NCBI GenBank assembly: GCA_001599815.1 | Contig: BCIA01000001.1 | Location: forward strand, 6,282,978 to 6,346,977 | DNA from: Furcasterigmium furcatum | Taxonomy: Eukaryota > Ascomycota > Sordariomycetes > Glomerellales > Plectosphaerellaceae | Direction: 5' to 3' | DNA length: 64,000 nt | Part shown: in pieces, positions 1 through 11,284 of the stretch | Numbering within the stretch: position 1 is the first letter of the stretch | Layout of the letters: every line of letters starts with the position of its first letter | Made by a program: the position numbers and the translations under genes | Notes under the pieces: generated by a model | Database searches by the model: none | What the model was told of the DNA's origin: nothing | The model's input: the letters and a program-made list of their open reading frames with translations, nothing else

Positions 1-1403
1 CCGTGATGTTGACGATGTGCCTGCGGCGGATACTTTTTCGCCGACGCTTTCGTCTCGTCATTGAACCCGCTTATAGCTCTGTCATGGCTGAGCTTGCGGT
101 GATGTTGTACATAGCTCCCACCCTGTCGACCCCGCGCGGCCTCCTCGCCTTCGCGGTTGGCCGGGCGGGAGATGTGCTCTTCGGCGCCACCCTCGCCCTT
201 TGGTGTCTGTGTTCTCCATTTCTCAATGGCTCCGAGCACTGGGATAGGCGGCGCAGTGGGCGATATCAAGGTCTCAGACCTCGAAGAGGCGCGCATCGAG
301 ATGGGAGGTGCAGCTTTCTGCCGCGGCAGAGCAGTCCCCGAGATGGCTCCTTCAGACATTTGGCGAGGTAAAGGGGATGGAAGAGAATCCGTAGATGTCA
401 GCGTCGGGCTGAACGAATGTGCTTTCCGTGGCTCAAGGGGGTGCTGGGGCCGCTGCACACTCTCCTGAGACTGGCGAAAAATGATCCTGGCCTTGGCCCT
501 TGCTGCCTCTCGAATCGCAGCCTCCCGCTCTTTTTCCAACTTCAGGCCTCCAACAAAATCAGGCGCGTTTGGGTCCTTCACCTCCTTCTCCTCCTTGCCT
601 CCAAGCACCCCACTAAGAGCAGCTCTGATTTGCGACGTGACAGAGCTTGATCGCCGCCTCCTGGACGGAATTGGTTCGCCCTGGGTGCTGGCGCTGCGGG
701 AACGACTTGATGTCTCGGCCGGCTCCGGAGTCGAGTTGGGCCTTCCGGTCATCATCATACTCGTCCGGCTCGCGGAAGGGGGCTTCTTGGTCAATCGTGA
801 AGCCGCTTTCCTCTTGGCCTCTTTTGCATCTTTCTCGGCCTGTTCTTTGTCCTTCCTGCGCTGCTTTTCCTCGGCCTTCTTTTCCTTTTTCCGCTGCCCG
901 TAGCCCTCCCAGCTGGGGGATTGGCAGATAGATGAAGCATCGGACTTGTGGTCGTCGCCGTTGGCGTCCTCGGCGACAAACGTGACGGTCTTCTGTGGCT
1001 GCTTGGGCGAGGCGCCCGGTGTCTCGAGTGGCTTCGGTTTCGTAGCCATGGGAGCTGCGCGGTTGGCGGGTGGTACCGTGATGGACAGCGCTGGACTATT
1101 TTGATTGAGAGTGCTCATGATCATGGTGAAGGTCTCGCGCTGGGTGAGGGAGTCTTTCCGCCGAGATTGTAATGAAGCGCGATTCGGCGGGTGTGCGGTG
1201 GCGGGACTGTGACTGGAGGTTTCCTTGGTAGGGGAGCTCTGAATGCGCCGCTCCATCTAGAAAAGATAAGTCAGTTGCAGGAACAGTGGCAGCTTGGGAG
1301 AAGTTCGCACCTTGAGTTTATGCTCCAGGTCGAGCATTTTCTGCAGATTAGTGGAAGCGGTCGGTGAAGGAACCGCCTCGCGGGTGACTGCTGCGGCAGC
1401 CAT
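1..1403 (-). CDS. Hypothetical low-complexity basic protein, 5' part (runs off the window)
   Basis: Two exons are visible: 1311..1403 (31 codons beginning MAAAAVTREAV) and 1..1256, joined across a 54-nt intron (1257..1310, donor GTGCGA, acceptor CTAG). The second exon stays open on the minus strand to the window edge, so the C-terminus is missing. The product is rich in Ser, Lys, Arg and Glu. A strongly charged helical stretch rich in K and E (roughly residues 130-165) looks coiled-coil prone, and a second Glu/Arg-rich segment follows at about residues 255-280. No enzymatic motif or membrane segment is visible. The intron lies very near the 5' end, as is common in filamentous ascomycetes. I do not recognise the family. 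The gene call rests on the long open frame plus a well-formed intron. Confidence 0.7.
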
Positions 1404-3499
1404 CGTGATACGCTGGCCGGGATGGGCCTGAGGCGATCAGGGTGGTTTCACAACCGTAATCCTATTCGAAGCTGTACGCTTGACAATAGAAGAATGGCGG
1501 TGGCCCGCTATTGAGACGTGATGGGTACCAGACGTGGGCTGCTGCACTGAATATACAGCAGGCAAGGTGCAGGCAAACCCCAAGTGACTGACGCAAGGCC
1601 AGCCTTGATCACCAGTCAGTCTTTTTGCTGTCCTCGGGCGAGGAAAGCTGCGTGTACCCGATCTAGGCGATGGGTATGTCGTGTATGTGTGAATGAGCTG
1701 AGCCCCCAGTGATGAAGCTGGACGGACGAGGCGATCACCACATTAGGCGTTATCTGGGAGCGAATGGCCGGTTTCGAGGCAGCGGCGGTGCTGGATATCC
1801 TCGCACAGAAATCCGTTTGTTTGCTGATCCGAGTGACGAGTGGGCGAGAAGCGAGTGTGCTGTGATGTAGAGCGAGCGAATGACGGCATGAAAGTATGAG
1901 ATCCCAAAAGTGACGGACCTCCGCGCGGAAGAAGAGGAATAGAGGCCGATGACGAGGGTTGCAAAAGCCGGGCAGAGAGAGACCGAAGAAAAGGGAGAAG
2001 AAGGCAGAAAAGTTGGATGACAGCTGCATGCAGCAACTAAAAGTATGGAGGTGGTACCGAGCAAGCAACGAAAAGCAGGAACGACCAACCCTGTCTGTCG
2101 TGACCTTGCTTGCGGGATGCAGGCAGGTGCTGGTCGTGGGGCAGGGCACCAAGGCAAAAGGAAGGCGCGATGCGGGCGATGGGCCGCGGGAGTGGGACAG
2201 ATGAATCGAGCCAGCCTCGAATGGGCAATTCCCTGCCTCTCTCGTCTCCCTCTCTCACCCTTCAACAGCAACACCACACGAAGCGGTCGGGTGTGTTTTG
2301 CATCAACATGCGCCCCGGTCCCGGTCCCGGCCCAGCTGAGATCATCCTGCTGCAGGTCTTCAGCTAACGAATGAAAGGGTAACGCCATCGATGCATGTCA
2401 CGGACAGGCCAACCATGGGCAAAGATGGCTGACTGACATGCGACCACCACGAGAACCACCGTGGCAACCATCTTCAACTAGCCCTCCCCGCCATCGTTCT
2501 CACACGCGCATCGAATGTTAGTCCGAACTATACTGGCCCTCCCGTATCATCGCGAGGCTTGAGTGCGCTCCAACCTCACCACGCACGGACGACCCAGACT
2601 TGTTTTGCGGCGCGGCCAAAACACTGTTGTGGTTCCGCCACAGTTTCGACTGTGCAGAAGCTCGGGCACACGGACAGATTGAGGAGTGGCCACCGAATGG
2701 GCCCATACAACGCTCGTTGGCTCGAACAGTCTTCACAATCCAGGGATCGGGCTGCTGGCTTCTTCTGTGGTCGCGATGCTGCCGAACCGCTGGGCTAGCA
2801 AGCCATTTTCGGCAACCAAGGGTTAGCCTGCGCGGATGGTAGTACCAGCCTTGGAAAGGTTGGGATGTCGTGGCTTTCGGATACGAGGTTTGAAGCGTCG
2901 TTGAAGCTGCAGCCCGGCCTGCCGATCCGAGCCTGTCGCAGCGGTCCCGCTGTTAGCGTCACCCAGGGAACGCCCTGTACGTCACTAACATGACCAGGTT
3001 GCTCCCCTATTTTTGGAGGGCTCCATCGCTGCACGTCTCTGGCTTCAGTCCACGCCTGCAACATTTTACTGGGCGACCGGGAGATGGGAGTCGCTTCGGA
3101 CCCGATCAGAAGTGCCTTCACTGCCGCCTCCAACCTCGTGATCGAAGCGAGGTGATACATCAGAAGACAGACGATGGCCACCGCCGGCATGGCCGAGGTC
3201 CGAGCAACAAGGGACTTATTTCTATCACGTTCGAAGCACGCGATCCAGACTCACGACACAGACCTGTCCGGGCAAGATCCGAGAGCTTCCAGGCCGGTCC
3301 TGGATTTCTGGCACTGACCCCTAACAAGGGGAACATATCCACAACGTTGTATTTTTGTCTTGAGCCGCTTGACCGCAACGACGGATGATCGGACAAACAA
3401 CGTTCATATATGCGCAACATATGGGCCAGCATACCCAGTCATTCGGGTTGGGAACTTCCCTAACTTCACCAAGTCAACCAAGCGCCCATCTCCATTCAA
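1404..3499. other. Gene-free stretch, about 2.1 kb
   Basis: This lies upstream of the partial gene and downstream of the lipase gene. It holds CT/GA-rich sequence near 1750-2400 that probably serves as promoter and leader of the minus-strand gene at 1..1403. Open frames here lack splice-consistent continuation and look accidental. I see no RNA gene or repeat until the element at 3500. Confidence 0.5.
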
Positions 3500-3732
3500 G
3501 CGGGTTACAGAAAGGATGGCCGCCCTCGGAACGGCCATATCGACCAGCATACTTTAGTTTAAGCGATGGAAAATCGAGACAGCCTCTATCTTAATCTAAA
3601 GAAATCAAGATACCCTCTACCTTAATTATAAGAAATCGAGATGGCCTCATTCTCATTTAAAGAGAATCCAAAGGCAACGCATCTGAACGGGGACAGGACA
3701 TGGGTGGACCGGCCATGTAGTCTGTGACCCGC
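3500..3732 (+). mobile_element. MITE-like element, copy 1 (near complete)
   Basis: About 233 bp with terminal inverted repeats: the left end reads GCGGGTTACAGAAAGGATGG and the right end reads, on the reverse strand, GCGGGTCACAGACTACATGG. Inside are three diverged copies of a unit close to AAATCGAGATRGCCTC, each followed by an AT-rich spacer (about 3570-3660). There is no coding capacity. A clear target-site duplication is not evident. The same structure recurs at 6327 (inverted) and 13906, which supports a dispersed family. Confidence 0.7.
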
Positions 3733-3928
3733 GTGACATCGTCTCAAGAATCCATTATTGGTGTGGGTGGTCACGGCGACTTGTAGATCATCATGTAACG
3801 TCTTTGCCATTGCTCGCTACCCTGCTGTAAATCAGACGCGTCCGGCCGGCAAGAGACCGTCCGTCTCCCGCTGTCAATAACTCCAGTGCTAATGCTAAAC
3901 CAATAACTCCTGCTATAATACAGCCACG

Positions 3929-5839
3929 TCAAGCCGCGAAGCTCGTCAAGCGCCGCCCCAGGTTGCGACGGACCTGCCTGCGCACGGCTTCCTGGCCCGG
4001 GCTGAAGTGCATAAAGATCTCGTCCCCCTTCTCCCAGTCCGCGAGCCCCCACGGCGACTCGACGGCCGTGGTCCCGTCCTTGCCGGGCATCAGCGCCGTC
4101 TTCTTTTGCATGACCCAGTTCCGCGCGCGGAGGTACATCTCGTTGTCGACCTTGAGGCGCACGGCCACCCACTTGTCGCTCGGGCGGTGGCCCTGGAGGA
4201 CGGCCTCGACCTCCGGGTCGGCGGGCATGGCGGGGATGGACTTGAGGATGCCCTCGTCGAGCCAGAGCTCGTCCGCGCGGTGGGACGCGGGCAGCGTGAG
4301 CTTGAGGAACTCGAGGGCGGGGGCGACGGTGAGGTAGAGGGCGCGGAGGGGGTCGACGATGTTCTTGGCGAGGAGGTCCATCCACGTGGAGTAGACGACG
4401 GCGAAGTCCGTCTGGGAGAGGTGCGTTGAGCCGCGGATGGTCATCATCCAGGCGAGGGCGTGGGGGTTCTCCTCGCGGGCCTCGCGGCAGAGGCCGACGA
4501 GGCGGTCGAAGTTCTCCTGCCAGTGCATGAAAGCCTCGGAGCCGATGGCGAGGAGGGGCTTGGCGACGCGGCCGACCGAGTCGGAGAGCTCGGGCGTCGC
4601 GGGGCCCCAGGCGTCGAGGGCGATGCCCTGGCCGACCCAGGTCAGGGACCTGGTGCGGAGGCACTGGACCGTCGTCGCGCCGCCGAAGGAGTGGCCCATG
4701 ATGGTGACATTGTCGAGGTGCATGCGGCCGGCCCAGTCGTCCCAGTCGATCCCGTCGAGGCCGCGGGAGCTGGAGGCGGCGTTGCCCTTCTTCCGCAGGT
4801 TGGCGCCGGCGACGACCGCGCCGCGGCCGCTGTTGATCTCCCCGAGGAAGTGGTGCGCCTCCTCGATCTCCGCCATGCGCATGCTGATCTGGGCCGTCCG
4901 GAGCTCGGTGTCAACGCCCTTGGCATTGTCCGGCGCCGTGTCTTGGGCGTTGTCCTTGGGGAAGAGGTAGTCGACACAGTAGTGTCGTCTCGCGGTGGTC
5001 TGCTGCTTGCTGCTGCCGTTCCATTTCTTGGGCCTTTTGCCGGTCACGTCGCAGGCCTCAATGTGAGCCTCTGAATCGACGTCTTCGATCACCTTGGCCT
5101 CGGGGAGATTTACATATGTCCTCGCCCCGCTGCCGTCTCGGTGCTCGACGGCTATCACGATAAAGCCGTAGCTCGCCAGCTCGCCGCATATGGAGCTGTA
5201 CACCGTCCTCGACCCGCCGAGCCCGTGGCTGAAGATGATAACGGGGTACTTCGGCTTCTCCAGCTGTCCCTGGCCCCTTTCCTCCCGCTTCCTCCGGGCC
5301 TCTTCCGGTAGTCTGTCCGCGAGCTTCGCGTTCCGGAACGCGGGCAGCTTGGTGAACATGCTGGTGCAGGCGATGTACGCCGTGACGGGGGCGTGGGGGA
5401 TGTTCATGAACTTGGCGTAGCCCTTGCAGGTCGCGACCCTCGGGCGAGGAAGCCAATTTGCCCGCGAGGCCGACTTTTTCGTCTTCTCCTTAACCCTAGC
5501 TGGCTTTCCCTTCGTCTCGGCGTCTCTGGGGTCGTCCTTCCTGGCTGTGCCAGTGGCATTGGTCACCGGCTCGCAGGGGTAGTAGACGCCGAACAGCACC
5601 GTGTCGAGTCGCAGGAGCGGCGACTTCTTGCGCATCAGCCCGGACACGACGCGGGGCTCGCGGACGGGACACTCCAGCTCGCAGTAGCCCACGGCATGGG
5701 GGCCGGTGTAGTACGGCAGGACGTGGAAGAAGCGCTCGCGGAGACTCCTCGGCGGACGGACGGCGGAGCGGCGTTTGCGCTCATCTTTCCGCGAGCCGTC
5801 CCGGTCTTTTTCGCTCTCCGGACGCGTGATGGCCTCCAT
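3929..5839 (-). CDS. PAF-acetylhydrolase-like lipase (alpha/beta hydrolase), 636 aa
   Basis: A single uninterrupted 636-codon frame. The family (platelet-activating factor acetylhydrolase, PF03403-like) hydrolyses short or oxidised sn-2 acyl groups of phospholipids. Visible hallmarks are an oxyanion-type strand-turn IIFSHGLGGSRT (about 201-212), the nucleophile elbow GHSFGG with Ser384, the acid residue Asp409 in IALDAWGP, and His473 in RGSTHLSQTDF, so the catalytic triad appears intact. The N-terminus (1-35) is strongly basic and not a signal peptide. A charged insert (about 100-127) and a polar insert (about 255-310) lengthen it relative to the 40-45 kDa animal enzymes, which is usual in fungal members. 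No predicted transmembrane segment stands out, so a cytosolic or peripheral membrane location is likely. Substrate is unknown. Confidence 0.88.
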   Translation of the reverse strand: MEAITRPESEKDRDGSRKDERKRRSAVRPPRSLRERFFHVLPYYTGPHAVGYCELECPVREPRVVSGLMRKKSPLLRLDTVLFGVYYPCEPVTNATGTARKDDPRDAETKGKPARVKEKTKKSASRANWLPRPRVATCKGYAKFMNIPHAPVTAYIACTSMFTKLPAFRNAKLADRLPEEARRKREERGQGQLEKPKYPVIIFSHGLGGSRTVYSSICGELASYGFIVIAVEHRDGSGARTYVNLPEAKVIEDVDSEAHIEACDVTGKRPKKWNGSSKQQTTARRHYCVDYLFPKDNAQDTAPDNAKGVDTELRTAQISMRMAEIEEAHHFLGEINSGRGAVVAGANLRKKGNAASSSRGLDGIDWDDWAGRMHLDNVTIMGHSFGGATTVQCLRTRSLTWVGQGIALDAWGPATPELSDSVGRVAKPLLAIGSEAFMHWQENFDRLVGLCREAREENPHALAWMMTIRGSTHLSQTDFAVVYSTWMDLLAKNIVDPLRALYLTVAPALEFLKLTLPASHRADELWLDEGILKSIPAMPADPEVEAVLQGHRPSDKWVAVRLKVDNEMYLRARNWVMQKKTALMPGKDGTTAVESPWGLADWEKGDEIFMHFSPGQEAVRRQVRRNLGRRLTSFAA

Positions 5840-6326
5840 CTTGGTTGGAGATACTTCTTCGGTCTCTGAGGTGGGGGTTTCCGGCGTATATATTCCTGGT
5901 ATGCAGGTGGAGTTTTCTTTGTGGCTGAACTTATTCCTTGTTGAGACCGGTCACCTTGTTGATTTTGACTTTTCGGTGTTCCGTGGTTTTCGGGTAGTTC
6001 CTAGAACAAAGCGAGTTGTGTTGCAATGATCGTCCTCGTCGGGGCGTGGTGTAGTCTCTCTCCCATTCCTTGTGGAAGAGATCTCAAGGCCATGTCAGAG
6101 TTCAAGCTCATAGGCCGGAGTGGTAGGTAAGGATTCAAGTTGCAGATTGGGTGGTTCCTCGAAATCCGGGGGAGGTTTGGCGATCCCCCCCTACTTATGC
6201 ACTCGGAAGCTTGACCCGCGGCCAGCACGAACCATCGATCGTCGAAGTCCTACCCGGCGCAGCTTCAAAGAATCGGAGGGGATGCGCCGGACAGGTGACG
6301 TCACCTTCTACCCTGGGCCGGGGTAA
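5840..6326. other. Gene-free stretch upstream of the lipase gene
   Basis: This should hold the promoter of the minus-strand lipase gene. I see no coding sequence. It ends at MITE copy 2. Confidence 0.45.
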
Positions 6327-6557
6327 GCGGGTCACAGAAAAGGTGCCTGCCGGTCCAGCTGTGTTGCAGTCCAGATGCATCGCTTTTGGATTGTCTCCAA
6401 TCGAGCGAGAGGCAATCTCGATTTCTTTAAATCAAAACAGAGGGTATCTCAATTTCTTGAGCTTAAGAGAGAGGCTATCTCGATTTTCTATCTCTCGATC
6501 TGAAGTCTGCTGGTCGACATGGCCGTTCTGAGGGCGGCCATCCTTTCTGTAACCCGC
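6327..6557 (-). mobile_element. MITE-like element, copy 2 (near complete, inverted relative to copy 1)
   Basis: About 231 bp. Read on the minus strand it begins GCGGGTTACAGAAAGGATGG, identical to the left end of copy 1 over 20 bases, and ends in the matching inverted terminus (plus strand GCGGGTCACAGAAAAGG at 6327). The interior carries three 'AATCGAGAT...CCTC' units spaced as in copy 1, and the segment AACGGCCATRTCGACCAGCA is shared with it. Divergence from copy 1 is moderate. Confidence 0.7.
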
Positions 6558-7151
6558 TTGCGGGAGTCGGCGCCGTAATTACGTCTTGGCCGGGGCCGAC
6601 GAGCAGCTACACGGGATTGGGTCAAGCGTTTCGCTGGGCGGGCCCCCAAACCAATGTTGGCTTGCACGTGTGATGACGCAGGTGTCAAGATAGGGTCTCG
6701 GTCGACATGAGGTGTTTTGTCGCCGGTGTTTGAGATAGGACTTTAGGTAGCACTGCAGGACTGAGTTGTTCAGTGACTGCAATATCTCATGTAGGACGGG
6801 CGGATAATTGTGTCAGATGCGGCATAAGTGACAACTGATCCATTGAAGCAACTCGCCGCCAACCAAATCACATCCTCGAAAAACACAACTCCAGCCAGAG
6901 GGTCGACCACGTGGGAGAGGCATGAGCATATTCTCATTCTTCTAGACCACAACTGGCCAGGTAGGGATCGTCAGGGGCCGAACAGCTGGACAGAAATATG
7001 CCAATCTGTAGCTGTCATCATTATACTTCTCGCTGCTGCGCACGCACTCGGACTAATAAATCATTTGGTATCACCACCAGCATCGCTTCATATCCAGTCG
7101 TTCCTCCATGCCAAACGGGACATACTCACGGGGCCCTCTGTTGCCGGCCCC
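6558..7151. other. Gene-free stretch between MITE copy 2 and the glucosyltransferase gene
   Basis: Downstream sequence of the minus-strand glucosyltransferase gene; it probably contains its 3' UTR. I recognise nothing else. Confidence 0.4.
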
Positions 7152-10100
7152 CTAATCCGCCCTCGACGAAGCCCCTCCGGACGCCTCCCCGCTTCCTCGT
7201 GACACTTTGAGCGACTCCTCCATGACCCTCTTCAGCTCCTCATCGTCGTCCTCATGATTTCCCTCACTGGCTTTCGCCTTCCCCTTGGCGACCTGCCTCC
7301 GGTACTCCTCCTCTGCCAAGCTCTGCTTCTTGACATACTCCAGCACGATGTCCTCCTCGGTCTTGGCAGCCTGCTGCCGCTGCTCGTCGTCCTTCTGTGC
7401 GCTCATCGACTCCTCAATGGCGCGGCGGAGTTCCTCGTCATCATCCACCTCGGTGTGACCGGAGGAAGATCGCTGCTTTGACTCCTCTAGCACGCGCTTC
7501 AGGTCCTCGTCCTCGTCGGAATGATACTCTTGATGGTGAGGGTGGTTCTTGGACTCCTCCAGGACCCGTCTCATGTCGTCATCGTCCTCGAACTCATGCG
7601 AGTAGTCCCTCTCCGGGTGCGCCGACAGGCTGTTCTGGATCGCCTTCTCGATGAGCTGCTGGTACTCCTCGTCCGTGATATGCAGGTCTTCGCCGTAATG
7701 CATCTCGGCCTTCGTCCCGGGAAGCCCCTGCCCGCTGCTCCGCACCTGGTTGACGCTGGCGCGGATGGCCTCCTCGATCCGGGCATCCTCGTCTGCGTTG
7801 CCACTCGAGGTTGCCTGCACAGATGCCTGGATGGCCCGCTCAAACTCCGCGTCCTCCTCAGCGCTGTATGTGGAGCTGGCATCGGTCCTGGAGCTGGATC
7901 CAGTTCTGGACGAGAGGTCGGTCGAGACGTGCGAGCGCTTCCACGCCGCCTTGCGCGCATGCAGCGCCTTTCTCTCCTCGAATGACATGCCCATGGTGTT
8001 GAAGAACCCAGTCTTGGGCGGTGCCCAGTTGGCTTCCTCCTCCCCTGCCGCTGTAGCTCCAGGGCTCGCCTGGGGTGTCGCCTCCTTCTCTTCCTTGACC
8101 TTCAGGGCGTGCCATTTTCGAAGCTCGAATTGCACCCTCCGCCAGCGGGCGAGAACATCATCCTGCTCCTCGTGGGTCGAGTATTCGATGTCGTCATTGC
8201 CCTGAATGATGCGTGAAGTAACAATGTAGTTGTCCACACTGCTGGCGAAGACGTTGCGGATGGACGCATGCACGCCCTGCATTGTGTATGCTGGGAGGGC
8301 CCAGATGGCTGATATACTGTTAGCTCTCGCATTCAACTTCTCATTGGGAGAGAAACTTACCAGACGCCGGCTTGAGCACCAAGCCACCAATGCCCTTACC
8401 AAAGCCCTTCACCAAGCCGACGGCGCCTTCCTTCTCGGCACCTCTCAGGGGCTGGGTCGCCAGGCCTGAGATGCCATCGTAGAAGCCGAGGGCGAATTCC
8501 TTACCCGCGACCTTGATGCCGCTGGGGAGATCATGCACCTTCTCCACAGGCCGCACGGTGTCGTCGTTGTACATCTTTGGCAGATTCCTGAACCCCTTGG
8601 CCAGCCCAAGACAAAAGTTCATGGGGGACTTGACACCAGTAGAGATGACCCTTTCGACGCTTTCGCCTGCGGCCACAGCTCGCTCCATGGTGGCCTCAGT
8701 AGACAGGCCGGACTGTGACCGCGATCGTGTCTGGTTTGAGGGCCTTGGTGTCAGGAGGCGGCTGGTGCTGGCAGTGGGCGAGAGAGATTCCTTAGCTGAA
8801 ATCAAAGAATTGCTTCGTGTGATGTCAGTCTCGGATGAGTTCGTCGGTTCACTGAAGACTGATGACCTGGGGGTCGTTGCTTGAGCCACAGGGGAGCCCG
8901 GGAGCTCAACCGGAGCCTGGGATGACCCTGTTGCAGTCCTTCCACGAGCCTCGACCGTCTGTTGTTCGTTGATCGACTCGGTAGGTGAGGTAACGGATGA
9001 CTCGGCGGGTTTCGGGCCGTCGTTGGGAGACTCGGCACCACCGGCTCCCAGGCTCTGCGTCGACGCGTTGCTGATGGGCAGCGAGGATTTGGAAGCAGAC
9101 CCTTCTTTGCCGATCGTGCTCGAAGAGTCTCCCTCCTTCGGCTTAGGCCTAGACTTGAACAGCTCTCGTGGAAAGTCCGCAATGCCCAGTGCGATGTTGC
9201 TGATATCACCAACCAAGGAGCAAGTAACAGCGGATATGGGATCCCACGGCTCTCCCTCGGTGTTGTACTCCTGTGGGCGGTAGCTTTCACAAACTGTCAG
9301 CCTACTGTTCATATGTTCATCGAGGCATCACTTACAGCTTCAAATCCGTGTACTTGAGTTTACCATCCCGGACGAGAACAGCAGCCGCAAATGGGCTCAG
9401 TCGCACTCGGGTCCTTCTCACCCGCCACGCCGCCGTTCGGCTGGGAGCAATGGAGCACCTGAGCTTGTCAATGTCCATATGGCGATGGAAGCTGATGCCG
9501 CCTTCCTCGACGCCCTTCTCCTCTCGGATCTTGTCGCCTAGCTCCTGGGCTCGTGCCTGGGTCTCAGGCTCAAGGCAGTGCTTGATGGCCTCGGCCAGCT
9601 TCTCGGCCGTCAGCTCCTTGTAAGGGATCGGATCGGGGCCAGCCCCGGCGCGCTTGACCATGGCGCCCCAGAACGGCTGGTCGCCGAAGAAGGGGACGAC
9701 AATCGTGGGCTTGCCGGCCTGGATGCCCGCGGCGCTCGTGCCAGCACCGCCGTGGTGGCAGACTGCCGAAACTTGCTTGAAGAGCCAGTCGTGGGGGACG
9801 TTGCCGAGCATGAAGACGCCTTCGGGCATGTCCATGGAGTCCGCGCCCAGACCGCCCCAGCCCTTGGAGACGAGGGCCCTGACGCCTGTGATACGAACAG
9901 CTTCGAAAATCATGCTAGTGAGAGCGTTGGGGTCATCGACGACGATGGAGCCGAAGCCGATGTAGACCGGAGGGGGGCCGGCCGCCAGGAACGCAGCAAG
10001 CTCTGGCTCGGGGGTAAACGAAGAAGCGAGGTTCAGGAAGAAGAAACCCGCGATATCAATGGTGTTGCCCCAGTCGTTCGGTTTCGGGATCAGAGCGGGA

Positions 10101-11284
10101 GACCAGCAGTATGTATAGGGGATTCGGAGCCGCGTGAGAAGACCGGGGGCCCAGATGAGAGACATGGGCTCCAGGTCGAGGCACTTCTCTCTGAACCTGT
10201 TGATAACGTCTCCCAGGCCCTGCCACGTCATCATCTCGACCAGCGCGTAGGACATGTAGCTGGTCATGACCGGGTCGGTGTTGGCGGACTGGATGTTTGC
10301 CAGGGGATGAGGGAACGCCTTCGTGGGCGTCCATGGCATGGTGAACATCATGTGCAGCGGGATGCCCATCTTTTCCGCGATGTGGATGTGGGCGAAGCTG
10401 GGCGGGTTGGCAATGATGGCGTCGGCGACAAATGGCTTCTTCGGGAGGTTGCCCGGCACGTCGTAGTCGTTCTCCTCGATGGGCTGGCCTCTCGGGTGAC
10501 GTTTGGGGGGAGGACCCAGCCCATCGCCGGCCTCGATGCAAGACCTCCAACAGCCCAGGAGAATTTCCTGGATACCTCGTCTCCGCTTGCTGACCTCGCC
10601 GTTCTTGAGGGCGTCGAAGCCGGGCATGAGGCCGGGGTTCTTGACCATGAAGGCCATGAGCTCTGCGGGATCTCCGCCGATGTTGAAGAACTCGAGGCCG
10701 GCGTCCTCGACGAACTTCTGAAAGGTGGAATGGGTTGCCAGGCGGATGCGATGGCCATAGGTCTTGAGCTCCTGGCCCAGTGCCACGAAGGGCTGGACAT
10801 CGCCTCTGGAGCCAACGATCTGGATGACGATGTTCATGGGAGGCGGCGGGGCCTGACCTGCGGAAGGCCCGAGACCAGGCGGGATGTAGCCCGGAGGCAT
10901 GGGCCCAGGGCCGGTGGCTTGACCGACGATCTGGTTCCGTATGGCAGGACCCAAGAGCTGGGCCAGCCGGCTGCCCTTCTCTTGGCTGATATTGATGGTG
11001 ACACGACCATCCTCTGCGCAGCATTAGTAGATTCCCCGATGAGAAGATAGAGCAGTTGACTCACCCGTTACACGGGCGCCGGCCTGCATGCCCGCCTGGG
11101 AGAACTGGACATGGTCGTGATGGTCGCCATAGGACGGCGGGGCGCCTTGGCTGGCCTCGAGATCTGGCATGGAGTATCCATCGTAGATGAGGCTGTCGTT
11201 GGCGAGAGCGTTGGGCGAAGACGATCTCCTATGTGGCAGGGCTGGCGGCCCCGACTTTCGGGCGGAGGAATGGCCCTGGGTCAT
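7152..11284 (-). CDS. Sterol-type UDP-glucosyltransferase with C-terminal ubiquitin-interacting-motif array, 1325 aa
   Basis: Exons 11065..11284, 9336..11013, 8361..9283, 7152..8308 (introns of 51-52 nt). Residues 1-130 are Pro/Ser-rich. The GT28-type N-lobe starts at about 133 with IVIQIVGSRGDVQPFVALGQ. The nucleotide-sugar C-lobe carries CHHGGAGTSAAGIQAGKP and PFFGDQPFWG (about 510-545), as in sterol 3-beta-glucosyltransferases. There is no PH/GRAM region of the Atg26 kind. After the catalytic part come a Ser-rich linker and a Gly-rich segment (about 850-960, GFYDGISGLATQP). The tail (1091-1306) holds eight acidic-hydrophobic-Ala/Glu-Ser repeats such as EEDAEFERAIQASV and DDDEELRRAIEESM, typical ubiquitin-interacting motifs; the one at 1257-1270 is degenerate. 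Inferred role: a membrane-lipid glucosyltransferase recruited to ubiquitinated cargo. The acceptor is not shown by the sequence. Confidence 0.88.

Noticed and set aside
1750..2388. 212-codon minus-strand open frame
   Set aside because: Low-complexity Ser/Pro/His/Arg composition, no domain, and a position in the promoter/leader region of the gene at 1..1403.
9578..11050. 490-codon plus-strand open frame
   Set aside because: It is antisense to the glucosyltransferase catalytic exons, which have recognised motifs and consistent splicing; the plus-strand product has no family features.
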